Assembly (NCBI RefSeq): GCF_019511645.1
Contig: NZ_JAEUAX010000018.1
Location: 1-36,419 of the forward strand
Direction of reading: 5' to 3'
Length of the DNA: 36,419 bases
Origin: Microbacterium ureisolvens
Lineage (GTDB): Bacteria > Actinomycetota > Actinomycetes > Actinomycetales > Microbacteriaceae
Shown: positions 13,772 to 22,914 of the stretch, piece after piece
Numbering within the stretch: position 1 is the stretch's first letter
Layout of the letters: each line of letters starts with the position of its first letter
The notes under the pieces: model-generated
Told to the model about the DNA's origin: nothing
What the model saw: the letters and a program-made list of their open reading frames with translations, nothing else
The model's database searches: none
Made by a program: the position numbers and the translations under genes

Positions 13772-15934
13772 TCAACCACCGGAATGGGGATCAGTCAAAG
13801 GCTTGCCGTCCATAAGAGCCGGGCCGAGGTAGCGCATGAGCGAGCGCGCGAACGTCTCCGATACATGGTTGTCGTCCGCGTAGACCACGACATCACCGAC
13901 GAGCCCGTAGCAGCGGTCGGCATCGCATGTCGCCTCCTGCGGACTGACCACCCGGATGCGCGGCCCGAGAGCGGCCGCCGCCTCGGTGTAGGGCCCCTTG
14001 ACGTACGCCACCGAGAGGGGCTGGCTGCACTCGACAGCGGGATCGGCCGATTGCGCTACGCAGGTGGGCACCTCCCGCTGACCAGTCGCGGGAAAATCGT
14101 GCATGAGCACCACCTGTTTCCCGGAGTCCGCAACTCGGCTGAGCGTAGAGACGATGTCGTCGCTGGTCAACGCGGGCATGTCAGGTTTGGTTAGTTCGGT
14201 GTAGCCCCACTCGTACGAGGTGTAGACGACCGTGGAGATATCGTCGCGCGAGATGAGGTGATCCGTTACGCGCCGGGTCCAGTCCGCGCAGGCTTGCTCC
14301 ATCTCTGGAGTCTGCTGGTGGAGTCCTATCGCCTGCTCACTCATTGCGGGACACCCGAACCGCGTGAATGTCTCCAGCCTCATTCCGGCCGAGGCGAGGT
14401 ACTCGCCGAGCGGGTTGGTCAGCGCGGCCGCGTGCGAGTCGCCGACGATCGCCACTGTGCCATTCGTAGCGGCCTCGTCACCGAGGGCGCACGATCGCCA
14501 ATCTTCGTCGAACCACGTCAAGCACCACTCGGGGTCGAGATCCGTGTATGGCAATACCGGGTCGACTCCGGGCGTCAACTGGTAGGGCTCCGGACAATCG
14601 CTCGCCCCTAGAACCGCGTTCGCGCCAAGACAGCCGCTCTGGTCTGTGACGGCTTGTTCGCGTGCTGCTGCCTCCTCTGCTGCTGTGCCCTCCCTATGGC
14701 TCACCACAGCCACCGAAAGCGAAATCAGTACAACCGCGCCGATGAGTGCGAGTGCGAAAGCGGGCCATACGGGTCGAGCGCGTCGCCCGAGGCGCCGAAT
14801 GGGATCCTCGACTGACAGCTTGGTGATCCACGCGAGCGCGACCGCGATCGCGAAGATGATGATCCCTTCAAGAGAGGTGTGGCGTCGCGCCGTCACCATC
14901 GCGAACCCGATGATGAGCGGCCAGTGCCAGAGGTACAGCGAGTACGAAATATCTCCCAAGACCTGGACAGGGCGCCATTGCACCGCTTGCGCGATGGGAC
15001 GAAGACGGGGGAGACCACCCGCGATCACCAGCAGCGTGCCTACGACGGGCACGGCCGCCCATCCGCTCGGGAACGGTGTCGACGAATCCATCAAAAGGCC
15101 GGACGCCAAGATCATGAGCAAGCCCAGGATCAGTGGAACGCCGAGTCGCTCGACCAATGGATGTGAACGGAACTTCTCGATTACCTGCGGGAACGTCGCG
15201 ACTGCGAGAGCGAGCACGCCACCCAACGCAAACTCCCACGCCCGCGTGAATGTGTCGAAGTAGGCGTGCGCGGGGGCGAAGCGGGTGGCGGCCACCGAGT
15301 AGATTCCCGACCCGATAACGACGGAGGCCATCACGATCCACAGCGCACGGATGCTCACACGACTGCGTCTTGCCTGCCCGCGCCGAATCGCCAGCACCCC
15401 CGCGATCACCGTTGTACCCATGAGCAAGAGTGGCCAGAGGATATAGAACTGCTCCTCGACGGACAGCGACCAGTAGTGCTGGACCAGAGTCGGTGCATTG
15501 TCTCGGGCGAGATAGTCGACCGCGTCGTTTGCCAGGACCCAGTTCTCGACGTAAGCCGAAGCCGCTCCGATCTGTTTGAAGGTGTCGGTTGCGACAGTGG
15601 TCGGCGCGTAGAGCAACGTGAAGACCCAGCACACGGCTAGCACGAGGAGCGATGCGGGCAGCAGCCGCCAGATCCGATTCGCCCAGAACCGAGCCGGTCG
15701 CATGGCGCCGCTCGGCAGCAGCGATGCGACCAGATGCGAAGTGATCAGGAAGCCGGAGATGGCGAAGAAGACATCGACGCCGACGAAACCTCCGGGCAAC
15801 CGCCCGGGGTAGAGGTGGTAGACCACCACGAGGAGAACCGCGACGGCGCGCAGCGCCTGCACCTCAGGCAGGAAAGTACGCGTTCGGTTCTGTCGATCGA
15901 CTCTGCGGGTGGAGACGGCCTCGGCGACCGTCAT
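13772..15934 (-). CDS. AT3-SGNH O-acyltransferase (OafA/OatA type)
   Basis: A 720-residue membrane enzyme that transfers acyl groups, usually acetyl, to surface glycans. The N-terminal acyltransferase-3 domain has about 10 or 11 membrane segments, with FLPEVQALRAVAVLLVVVYH (21-40) ending in the family histidine, GGFVGVDVFFAISGFLIT (48-65), RIWRLLPAS and the QHYWSLSVEEQFY block. After a linker near 420, the extracellular C-terminal domain has a serine-hydrolase-like SGNH fold: GDSH at 498-501 carries the nucleophile and DDNH at 687-690 the Asp-His pair. Four or more cysteines in the outer domain may form disulfides. The ATG overlaps the upstream epimerase stop by four bases. The target polymer is unknown. 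Confidence 0.93.
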   Translation of the reverse strand: MTVAEAVSTRRVDRQNRTRTFLPEVQALRAVAVLLVVVYHLYPGRLPGGFVGVDVFFAISGFLITSHLVASLLPSGAMRPARFWANRIWRLLPASLLVLAVCWVFTLLYAPTTVATDTFKQIGAASAYVENWVLANDAVDYLARDNAPTLVQHYWSLSVEEQFYILWPLLLMGTTVIAGVLAIRRGQARRSRVSIRALWIVMASVVIGSGIYSVAATRFAPAHAYFDTFTRAWEFALGGVLALAVATFPQVIEKFRSHPLVERLGVPLILGLLMILASGLLMDSSTPFPSGWAAVPVVGTLLVIAGGLPRLRPIAQAVQWRPVQVLGDISYSLYLWHWPLIIGFAMVTARRHTSLEGIIIFAIAVALAWITKLSVEDPIRRLGRRARPVWPAFALALIGAVVLISLSVAVVSHREGTAAEEAAAREQAVTDQSGCLGANAVLGASDCPEPYQLTPGVDPVLPYTDLDPEWCLTWFDEDWRSCALGDEAATNGTVAIVGDSHAAALTNPLGEYLASAGMRLETFTRFGCPAMSEQAIGLHQQTPEMEQACADWTRRVTDHLISRDDISTVVYTSYEWGYTELTKPDMPALTSDDIVSTLSRVADSGKQVVLMHDFPATGQREVPTCVAQSADPAVECSQPLSVAYVKGPYTEAAAALGPRIRVVSPQEATCDADRCYGLVGDVVVYADDNHVSETFARSLMRYLGPALMDGKPLTDPHSGG

Positions 15935-17067
15935 TTCAGCAGGTTTCGTGCGGCCATCTCGCTGAGCGAGCGCTCGTAGGACTCACCCTCCACCGGCTCG
16001 GTCAGCACCCAGTTCGCGAATCTCTTCACGCCGTCTTCGAACGACACCCGCGGCCGGTAGCCGAGAACGTCCGCGAGGCGAGACACGTCGGCCACGTTGT
16101 GGCGGATGTCGCCGAGCCGGTAGTTTCCTGAGATCCGCGACGAGACGCTCCGGCCGTACGCTGCGGCCAGAGCCTCGACCACGTCGTTCACCGTGGTAGC
16201 GACACCCGAGCCCACATTCATCACCTGTCCGGCGGCAGCGGGTGTGACGGCGGCGAGGAAGGTTGCCTCGACCACATCGTCGATGTAGACGAAGTCACGG
16301 CTCTCGAGACCATCCTCGAAGATGTTGATCTGCTTGTTCTGCCTGATGAGGGTCGAGAAGATCGACAGAATGCCGGTGTACGGATTCTTGAGCGACTGCC
16401 CTGGGCCGTACACGTTCTGGTATCGGAGCGAAACCGGCTCGATGCCCAGCGTCGGGCAGACGGTCATGATGAGCGACTCCTGCATTTGCTTCGTGATGCC
16501 ATAGACGCTCGACGGGTGCAGCTTCGCCTCCTCGGTGGTGGGTACCATCTCGAGCGCCCCCTCCCCCGGCATGTGCACGGCGAAGTCACCGGCCGCCATC
16601 TCCGCGTCGGCTCGATGCGGCGGGTAGACGATCCGTCCATCCTCGGTCCGATAGGCTCCTTCGCCGTAGATGGAGCGCGACGACGCGATGACGACGCGAC
16701 CGACCGAGTGCGGCTCGTTCGCGAGGATGTCCAGGAGCTTCGCGGTTCCACCGACGTTCGCCTCGGTGTAACGGTCGATCTCGTACATCGACTGCCCGGT
16801 CCCGGTCTCCGCGGCCAGATGAACGACGATCTGGGCGCCGTCGAGCGCGCTGCGGATGTCATCGGCCGAGGTGACCGTGCCGCGGACGACAGTGGCGACA
16901 CCGTCTAGGCTGCGCAGCAACGGAGACGTGCGCTCCGGATCGTCGCCGTGCACCTGGGCGATCAGCGAGTCGAGTACCGTCACGCGGTGACCGTCGGCAG
17001 CGAAACGCGCGGCAAGGCGCGTGCCGATGAAGCCGGCGCCTCCCGTGATCAGGACGTTCTTGGGCAT
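15931..17067 (-). CDS. NAD-dependent sugar-nucleotide epimerase/dehydratase (extended SDR)
   Basis: The 378-residue enzyme has the Rossmann motif GGAGFIG at 9-15, a D-rich adenosine site TVLDSL near 30-35, SSRSIYGEG at 129-137 and the catalytic pair Y189 and K193 in SSVYGITK. The region between, about residues 138-185, is longer than in GalE or RmlB, with a PPHRADAEMAAGDFAVHMPG stretch. LRYQNVYGPGQSLKNPYTG and DFVYIDDVV are also prominent. This layout reminds me of dTDP-L-rhamnose 4-epimerases that form 6-deoxy-L-talose, which would fit the rml genes nearby, but a different substrate is quite possible. AAGGAA precedes the ATG by seven bases. The gene is coupled to the acyltransferase that follows. 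Confidence 0.88.
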   Translation of the reverse strand: MPKNVLITGGAGFIGTRLAARFAADGHRVTVLDSLIAQVHGDDPERTSPLLRSLDGVATVVRGTVTSADDIRSALDGAQIVVHLAAETGTGQSMYEIDRYTEANVGGTAKLLDILANEPHSVGRVVIASSRSIYGEGAYRTEDGRIVYPPHRADAEMAAGDFAVHMPGEGALEMVPTTEEAKLHPSSVYGITKQMQESLIMTVCPTLGIEPVSLRYQNVYGPGQSLKNPYTGILSIFSTLIRQNKQINIFEDGLESRDFVYIDDVVEATFLAAVTPAAAGQVMNVGSGVATTVNDVVEALAAAYGRSVSSRISGNYRLGDIRHNVADVSRLADVLGYRPRVSFEDGVKRFANWVLTEPVEGESYERSLSEMAARNLLK

Positions 17068-17119
17068 GGCGAAGTTCCTTGGGTGCTCGTCCCGCCGTCG
17101 GGGATGCGCGGACGCGGCG

Positions 17120-18010
17120 CTAGACGGCGAAAATATGGGCGATGGTCGATTCTACCCCGGCCATGTTCCCGTGCCGGATGACGGACGGAAGCTCCGCGAC
17201 GCCGTGCAGGCGCGACATCGCACGGAACCGGGCGGCGCGTGCCGTGCGCTTCCAGCGCTGCGACTGCGCCAGCCGGTGGGCCTCGGCATAATAGGTCCGC
17301 TCGTCCCGGAAGCGCCGGCCGTCGAGCAGCGTCTTCTGAGAGGCGCTGCCGCCGTGTCGTCGATACGAGAAGGCGACCTCGGGGTTGAAGGCGAGCGTGC
17401 CGCCTTCGAACGCGATGTCCATGAGCAGCGCGAGGTCCTGGATGATCGGGAGTCCGTCACGGAAGTCGGTGCGTCTCAGCGTCTCGGTGCGGAACGTCAA
17501 CGATGGCCAGTACAGCCAGTCGCCGCGGATGAGACTCGTCGCCATGGCTTCGCCGGTCAGGACAGCGATCCCCGGCCCGCCCCGGGGTGCGAGGAGGCCG
17601 GACTTGACGCGGTCGACCAGCGGACGGATGTTCCGGCCGGTCTCGTCGATGACCGCGACCCCAGGCTGGACGACATCGGCATGCGGCACGGCATGCAGCG
17701 TGCGACGCACCACCGACAGGTAGTTCGGGTGGACGAGATCGTCGCAGCCCAGGATCGTGATGTGGTCGGCCGTGGCTCGCCGGATCGCTTCGCGATAGTT
17801 GTCGGTGATCCCCAGGTTCCGCTCGTTGCGGACGTACTCCACCCGATCGTCCGCTAGCCGTTCAAAATAGGCCGGAACGGAGTCATCCGGGTAGCAGTCA
17901 TCCAGGATGACGAGACGCCAGTCCTGGTCGTTCATCGCCCGCACCGAGTCGACGGTCTCGAACAAGAGGGCCGGGTCGCCCCAGAAGGGCACGAAGATCT
18001 CCGCAGTCAC
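17120..18010 (-). CDS. GT2 family glycosyltransferase
   Basis: A 296-residue GT-A enzyme. It begins VTAEIFVPFWGDPALLFETVDSV, has the nucleotide-binding ILDDCYPD around 35-42, the block RNERNLGITDNYREAI near 61-75, and GCDDL at 88-92, which carries the metal-binding acidic pair. A later NPEVAFSYRRHGGSAS segment is common in capsule and O-antigen transferases. No membrane segments are present. I chose the GTG at 18010 because VTAEIFVPF is the natural first strand and a TAGACT box lies eight bases upstream; the longer open frame to 18112 overlaps the promoter region of the divergent gene. The donor sugar cannot be told from sequence. Confidence 0.88.
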   Translation of the reverse strand: MTAEIFVPFWGDPALLFETVDSVRAMNDQDWRLVILDDCYPDDSVPAYFERLADDRVEYVRNERNLGITDNYREAIRRATADHITILGCDDLVHPNYLSVVRRTLHAVPHADVVQPGVAVIDETGRNIRPLVDRVKSGLLAPRGGPGIAVLTGEAMATSLIRGDWLYWPSLTFRTETLRRTDFRDGLPIIQDLALLMDIAFEGGTLAFNPEVAFSYRRHGGSASQKTLLDGRRFRDERTYYAEAHRLAQSQRWKRTARAARFRAMSRLHGVAELPSVIRHGNMAGVESTIAHIFAV

Positions 18011-18018
18011 GCCGCACG

Positions 18019-18024
18019 AGTCTA
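18019..18024 (-). promoter_or_regulatory. TAGACT -10 box, probable leaderless start of GT2
   Basis: On the minus strand TAGACT is followed by eight bases and the GTG at 18010, with no ribosome site. It is the same hexamer as that before the permease at 6219. Confidence 0.5.
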
Positions 18025-18049
18025 GCCCAGCCGTCCGAAACCCTCGTGT

Positions 18050-18055
18050 TAGCTT
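18050..18055 (+). promoter_or_regulatory. Candidate -10 box for the divergent membrane protein
   Basis: TAGCTT (TANNNT) lies 47 bases before the GTG at 18103. It would give a leader containing the AGAGGA ribosome site at 18092-18097. No -35 box is clear. Confidence 0.35.
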
Positions 18056-18102
18056 GTCTTGTCCCGCACGCCCGGGCTCCCTGCTCGCCCCAGAGGACCG
18101 CT

Positions 18103-20094
18103 GTGTCAGCACCCCCCGTCGTCACCGACCCCGCGTCGCGTGCCCCCTCGCCTCCCGAGGATCTCTCAGCCCGGCGGCGTCGGCGAGTGGGCCTTCTGGT
18201 CTTCGTCGTCCCCACCTTGCTCTACCTCGTTCTCATCCTGCTCGGGGCGACGACGTCGAACATCGGGATCAGCGCTCTGCGAGAGGATCCGCAGCATCCT
18301 CTCGGTCTCCACCTGGGGGGCTATCAGAGCGTTCGCGCGGACGAATTCGGTACGGGATCTCCGATCTGGCTGGGCCAGATCACCCGCAACGGGAACCCGG
18401 CGGAACTTCCACTGAGCGCTTCGGGTGACCTATTCGCACAGCTGCCCACGGGACCGGTCTCCGGCGCGGTCTTCTTTGAGAGCACACTGTTCCACCTCGC
18501 GCCGCTGGTGCCCGCGGAGATGCTCTTCGCACTGAAATGGTGGCTCCCGACTTACCTGCTGTTTCTCGGCGTTCCGGTGCTCCTCCGACAGGTCTCAGGA
18601 CGGCTCCGGTGGGGGTACCTCGCAGCGGTCGTCATCGCGGCATCTCCCGCGACCGCGTGGTGGTCAGGGATCCCGGTCAACACATTGGGCTTCGTGACGG
18701 CGGGATGCGCCCTCGCGGTGTACGGCGCACGCTCCCTGTCGTCGCGCAATTGGCTGGTGAGCGCGGGCGCGTTCGTCGCCGCAGGCATACTCCTGGCGCG
18801 CACACCGACGTACTACCAGCCGACGGCGATCGTGGTCGGTCTGCCCATCGTGCTCGCGACCGCGGTGCTGATCCTGACGGACCGATCTCGGCTCCGAACA
18901 CGGATCGCCGCCATCGCCGCGGTGACCGCTTCAGGCCTCGCGTGGACGGCAGGCCTGTTCTGGGAGAGCCGCGACGCGATCGCCTCCGGTTTGTCGACCG
19001 TGTATCCCGGACTGCGGCAGAGCGGCGGGCAGGCACTGGACCCGGGTTTCGTCTTCGGCGCGACAAATCTCGGCTGGCTGCGATTCCAGACCGTCGGCGC
19101 GAGTTCCAATCAGTCGGAGATCACCACGTCCTATCTCGCACTCGCCGCGGCCGTCATCGTCGTCCTCCTGATGGGACGGATCCGGGGCGGCGCGCGCTCG
19201 CGCTGGATCATCCTCGCGGTGACGATTCCGACGCTGTTCTGGGCCGCCTGGGCACTCCTGAGCTGGGGCGAGTGGAGCGCCACGATCCCGGTGATCAACC
19301 GAGTGCCCGCGAACCGGGCAGCCATGGGGGTGGGCTACCTCGCCGTCGTGGCGTTCTGCATCACGATGTCGCTGTACCGCGTCACCACTCCGCGCCGGCA
19401 CTTCGTCACGGCGGCGGTCTCCGGCGCCTCGGTTGCAGCGCTGTCGGCCTGGGGCGGGATCTCGCTGGTCACCTCGGGGCTCATCGCCGAGCTCGCTCCC
19501 TGGATGATCACGCTGTCGGCCGTCGTCTCGGGGCTCGCTGTCTTTGTCCTGGTCCGCTGGCCGGGACGAGCGTGGTCCATGCTGGTGGGCGGCGCGGCCG
19601 CGGCCGCCGTGACCATCACTGCGCAACCGGTGACTCTCGGACTCGGCGACCTCCGCGAGAGCCCATCGGCGCGCCAGATGCTCTCATGGGGTGAATCGAG
19701 TCGACAGGACGGCACCCTGTGGGCAGCGGACTCCGCTGAGATGGTGTCGCTCATGACAGCCACTGCTGTGCCGTCGCTCAGCTATCGCCAGCAGATTGGC
19801 CCCAACCCGGGGCGATGGGAGCTGCTTGATCCCACGCGCGCCCACGAGTCGATGTGGAATCGCGGAGGCACCCACATCGAATTCGAGTGGGCCGATTCAG
19901 GAATCGAGTTCGAACAGCCCTACGCTGACACGGTCGTCGTGAGAGCGTCACCGTGTGCGGTCCAGGAGCGGATCACCGAGCTCCGTCACATCGTATCGAT
20001 CCGACCGCTCGACGCATCGTGCCTCATCGAGACAGACCGGCTCACCTGGTCGGGTCGGATCCAGTACGTCTACGACGTCGTTCCCGAAGCCTGA
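18103..20094 (+). CDS. Large GT-C-like polytopic membrane protein
   Basis: The 663-residue protein has one N-terminal membrane helix (VGLLVFVVPTLLYLVLILLG), then an outside loop of about 90 residues containing GGYQSVRADEFGTG, followed by about 11 more helices and a soluble C-terminal domain of about 130 residues with WADSG and SPCAVQER. An acidic pair in the first outer loop (ADEF) is where GT-C glycosyltransferases keep a catalytic Asp, so it may transfer sugars from polyprenyl-phosphate donors on the outer face. I do not recognise the exact family. The GTG at 18103 follows AGAGGA by five bases; the frame extends upstream to 18046 without support. The stop region overlaps the convergent rhamnosyltransferase by 25 bases. 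Confidence 0.75.
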   Translation: MSAPPVVTDPASRAPSPPEDLSARRRRRVGLLVFVVPTLLYLVLILLGATTSNIGISALREDPQHPLGLHLGGYQSVRADEFGTGSPIWLGQITRNGNPAELPLSASGDLFAQLPTGPVSGAVFFESTLFHLAPLVPAEMLFALKWWLPTYLLFLGVPVLLRQVSGRLRWGYLAAVVIAASPATAWWSGIPVNTLGFVTAGCALAVYGARSLSSRNWLVSAGAFVAAGILLARTPTYYQPTAIVVGLPIVLATAVLILTDRSRLRTRIAAIAAVTASGLAWTAGLFWESRDAIASGLSTVYPGLRQSGGQALDPGFVFGATNLGWLRFQTVGASSNQSEITTSYLALAAAVIVVLLMGRIRGGARSRWIILAVTIPTLFWAAWALLSWGEWSATIPVINRVPANRAAMGVGYLAVVAFCITMSLYRVTTPRRHFVTAAVSGASVAALSAWGGISLVTSGLIAELAPWMITLSAVVSGLAVFVLVRWPGRAWSMLVGGAAAAAVTITAQPVTLGLGDLRESPSARQMLSWGESSRQDGTLWAADSAEMVSLMTATAVPSLSYRQQIGPNPGRWELLDPTRAHESMWNRGGTHIEFEWADSGIEFEQPYADTVVVRASPCAVQERITELRHIVSIRPLDASCLIETDRLTWSGRIQYVYDVVPEA

Positions 20095-20960
20095 TCCCGC
20101 CGCTTCGCGTCGTACCGGAGACCGTCTCGCGCGCCACGGAAGAACGCGCCCACCTTGCGTGGGCGGTCGCCCTCGAACAAGAGCACCTTCGCCCATGCCT
20201 TGCCCATGTACGACAGGTCCTCCCAGAACCAGGCGCCGAAGCCGTATCGTCGGATGAGGACCAGGCGGTTCCTGGACATGTAGTACTGCCGCATGGGCGA
20301 GTAGTCGGCCACGAAGAAATCCCGTCCGAAGAGGCGGCGCGGTACCGCTCCGCCGAACCGATGGTCGAGCACGACGTCGAACGCCTTCAGGTTCTTGAGA
20401 CCACGGCGCCGCGCACGCAAGCTGATGTCGTGGTCGACATAGTCGATGAACAGGCCCTCGTCGTGGAGCCCGATCCGCTCGACCACCTCCCGGGAGAACA
20501 GCGCCCCTGAGCTGATGAGCGTCGCGCGCACGCCGATTCCGGAGCCGCGTTCGCGCCGGAACTCGTGACCGGTGACCCCCGAGCGCAGTGCCGGGCCGAC
20601 GATCCCGGCCCCCGCTCCGAACGACCGGTACGCATCAACGAGCCCCTGCACGAGTCCGGGCGGCGCGGTGCTGTCTTGGTCGAAGATCACCGCGTACCGG
20701 TGCCCGGTCTCGAAGACCCTCCGCATGCCGGCGTTGAACCCGGCGGCGACACCGAGGTTGCCGGGCAGATCGATCACCTCGACGGCCGCGATGCCTCGTA
20801 GCTGCTCGAACACTTCGGGTTCGGCGCCGGGCGAGTTGTTGACCACGACGATCGCGGACACCTGAGGAACGAGCGCGAGGACATTGCCTACGAGAGATGC
20901 ATCGGGATGATAGGCCAGCACGACGGCACCGACGTTCTGATCATCGTCCGCATCCTTCAC
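20070..20960 (-). CDS. Rhamnosyltransferase-like GT2
   Basis: A 296-residue GT-A enzyme with VVLAYHPD near 13-20, VVVNNSPG near 38-45, GNLGVAAGFNAGMRR near 67-81 and FDQDST at 93-98. The FDQDS block with GNLGVAAxxNxG is characteristic of the rhamnosyltransferase group (TIGR01556-like) and its relatives, including galactofuranosyltransferase GlfT1-type proteins, so either sugar could be used. The SSGALFSREV and FIDYVDHDISLR segments supply the acceptor-site acidic residues typical of the group. GTG at 20960 has GGGAG 11 bases upstream; a TTG at 20993 would add 11 residues. The rml genes and RgpF pair nearby favour rhamnose. Confidence 0.85.
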   Translation of the reverse strand: MKDADDDQNVGAVVLAYHPDASLVGNVLALVPQVSAIVVVNNSPGAEPEVFEQLRGIAAVEVIDLPGNLGVAAGFNAGMRRVFETGHRYAVIFDQDSTAPPGLVQGLVDAYRSFGAGAGIVGPALRSGVTGHEFRRERGSGIGVRATLISSGALFSREVVERIGLHDEGLFIDYVDHDISLRARRRGLKNLKAFDVVLDHRFGGAVPRRLFGRDFFVADYSPMRQYYMSRNRLVLIRRYGFGAWFWEDLSYMGKAWAKVLLFEGDRPRKVGAFFRGARDGLRYDAKRRDQASGTTS

Positions 20961-21021
20961 GTGGTCTATTCTCCCAGATGCCGCGTGGGCCAACTCCCGC
21001 CGCGACAGCGGCGTTGGAAGG

Positions 21022-22914
21022 TCATCGGCGTCGAGTGAGGCGCGAGGCGAGCCTGGCGAGGCGATTGGACGGGTCGATCATCCACCCGAGTCGGCGGCCG
21101 ACCCCGGGGTGAAGTCCGAAATACATCCGGACGAAATCGCGGACGCGTCCCTGCCCGACGTAACCGGCCCGCTTGATGAACATGATCCGGTCCACGCTGT
21201 CGCCGGGGATCGTCGCCGACATCTGGTCGAAGTTGAACTCCATCGACGTGTGGCTAATCGACATGTACTCCGGCGTCGACACGGTCCGGGTGTGGTAACC
21301 GAGCTCCGCCGCCGCGTACGAGGGCATCCGCTCAAGGATGTGCGCCAGCCCACCGTCGCGGTACGACTCCTCTCCCCCGAACTCGTCGTAGGTCCAGGGG
21401 TGCTCGACGAGCAGACGCAAGGCCTCGGGGCGGGCGATGTACATAGACCCGTACGGGGCCATCGGCGAGATTTCATCGAGCGGGACACGGATGCCGAGTT
21501 CTCGGCAGTACTCCTCGAATCCCGGTTTGTTCGACCACCAGCCGCGCCCCATCGTCGGGTAGCCGAGATGGATCATCGGCGGGTAGACGAGGCCCAGTCC
21601 AGGCTCCTTCTGGAACATCGCCAGGACGTTTGCAGCGTATCCCGGACTCGGAAGCAGGTTGCCGAACTGCTGTGCCTTGAAGTGGCGCCCGACATTGTAG
21701 CCATCTTGCGGGGTCTTCTTCGAGTGGAGCTTGACGACGAGGTCGTAACCGCCGTCGAGGACGACGTCTCTGCACCCAATCAGGAATGCGCTCTGGTCCC
21801 GGCCCGCGTTCTCGACCACCCGCACCTCGACGGCGCGGCCCTCACGCGGACGCTGATCGATCAGAGCAGCGATGGCGGCGGCCCTGTCAACGTCGGGCGT
21901 CGTGACGAACAGATCGTAGGTTCCGGGCAGCGCGTCTACGAGGTCGAGCATCTCCTCGGTCATCTCGACGTAGAAGATGTGCAGCAGCGCCGCCACCCGG
22001 AACGGGCGCGAAGAGTCGTACCCGACGTCCCGGTGGGGAAGGACGTTGTGCATTGCGGCATCCGTGTACAGCACGCGCGGCTCGACGTTGCGCGCCAGGC
22101 TCCGCCATGCGAGGTCTACCGGATATCCATGACGTTCGGCCGTCTCCATGACCCAGCGCCCGATGACGGCGTGACGATCCAGGAATGGCGGCCAATGCAG
22201 GAACGGCCGTCGCTTCAGCAGTGGGCAACCCGCTTCGATGAGCAGGTCCGCATTGAACAGCGCCGGATGCTCGCTCGGATATTCGCTGGACGGGAAGGCG
22301 ACGGCGTGCTGGAAGCCCTGCTCTGCGAAATGGCGCGTGAAGCTCGCTTCGTGCAGCAGCACCGCATCCTGGACGGTGGCCATCTCGGGGAGCGCGCGCC
22401 AGTAGTCCCGCCATGCCTGCGACAGGAACAGCTGCGGACGCACAGCGATCCAGAATGACTGCAGGTGGTACGGCAGCACACCCGTCCCCGTGAACGGGTT
22501 CGGCTCCAGCTCGGCATGATCAGTCATTCCCCAGAACGCGACCGCGGCCTCTCCCATCCGCTCAAAAACCGGCGCGAAGGGCCGAACCGGGCCGAACCAC
22601 GTGTCATTGGTGAGGATGATCTCGTCGAAGTCGGAGACGCCGTCGCCGACGTGCTCGAGACCAGCCTTGTGAGCGCCGATGTCGAATCCCACGTTGTCGC
22701 GGACGATCACGACCTCGGCGCGCCCGTCCAGGCTCGCCCGAGCGGCGGGAGTCAGCGTGCCGTTGGCAACGACGACGATCCGCGTCGCGTGCGGCCGCAG
22801 CGCTTCGAGCGCGAAGAGGACATAGTCCTCGATCTCGCCACGCCGATCCCAGACCGCGTAGATGATCAGCCGACGCGTGTCAGCTGGGGCCAGGGGCGTC
22901 GCTTCGTCGATCAT
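21022..22914 (-). CDS. RgpF-type rhamnan synthesis protein, copy 1
   Basis: The 630-residue protein matches the rhamnan synthesis protein F family (PF05045). Recognisable blocks are RRLIIYAVWDRRGEIEDYV, DNVGFDIGAHKAGLEHVG, ILTNDTWFGPVRPF, a central SFWIAVRPQLF, FLIGCRDVVLDGGYDLVVKL followed by HSKKTPQ, and MAPYGSMYIARPEAL. In streptococci RgpF extends rhamnose chains from dTDP-L-rhamnose in the cytoplasm. The ATG overlaps the upstream paralogue's stop in an ATGA arrangement, so the two are made together. The last 40 residues are basic and could contact membrane lipids. Donor rhamnose is inferred from family and the rml genes. Confidence 0.92.
   Translation of the reverse strand: MIDEATPLAPADTRRLIIYAVWDRRGEIEDYVLFALEALRPHATRIVVVANGTLTPAARASLDGRAEVVIVRDNVGFDIGAHKAGLEHVGDGVSDFDEIILTNDTWFGPVRPFAPVFERMGEAAVAFWGMTDHAELEPNPFTGTGVLPYHLQSFWIAVRPQLFLSQAWRDYWRALPEMATVQDAVLLHEASFTRHFAEQGFQHAVAFPSSEYPSEHPALFNADLLIEAGCPLLKRRPFLHWPPFLDRHAVIGRWVMETAERHGYPVDLAWRSLARNVEPRVLYTDAAMHNVLPHRDVGYDSSRPFRVAALLHIFYVEMTEEMLDLVDALPGTYDLFVTTPDVDRAAAIAALIDQRPREGRAVEVRVVENAGRDQSAFLIGCRDVVLDGGYDLVVKLHSKKTPQDGYNVGRHFKAQQFGNLLPSPGYAANVLAMFQKEPGLGLVYPPMIHLGYPTMGRGWWSNKPGFEEYCRELGIRVPLDEISPMAPYGSMYIARPEALRLLVEHPWTYDEFGGEESYRDGGLAHILERMPSYAAAELGYHTRTVSTPEYMSISHTSMEFNFDQMSATIPGDSVDRIMFIKRAGYVGQGRVRDFVRMYFGLHPGVGRRLGWMIDPSNRLARLASRLTRRR

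Noticed and set aside
15931..17067. Reading the SDR enzyme as the missing HldD heptose epimerase
   Set aside because: Its motif order and long insertion fit dTDP-sugar epimerases better, and it lies outside the coupled heptose operon.
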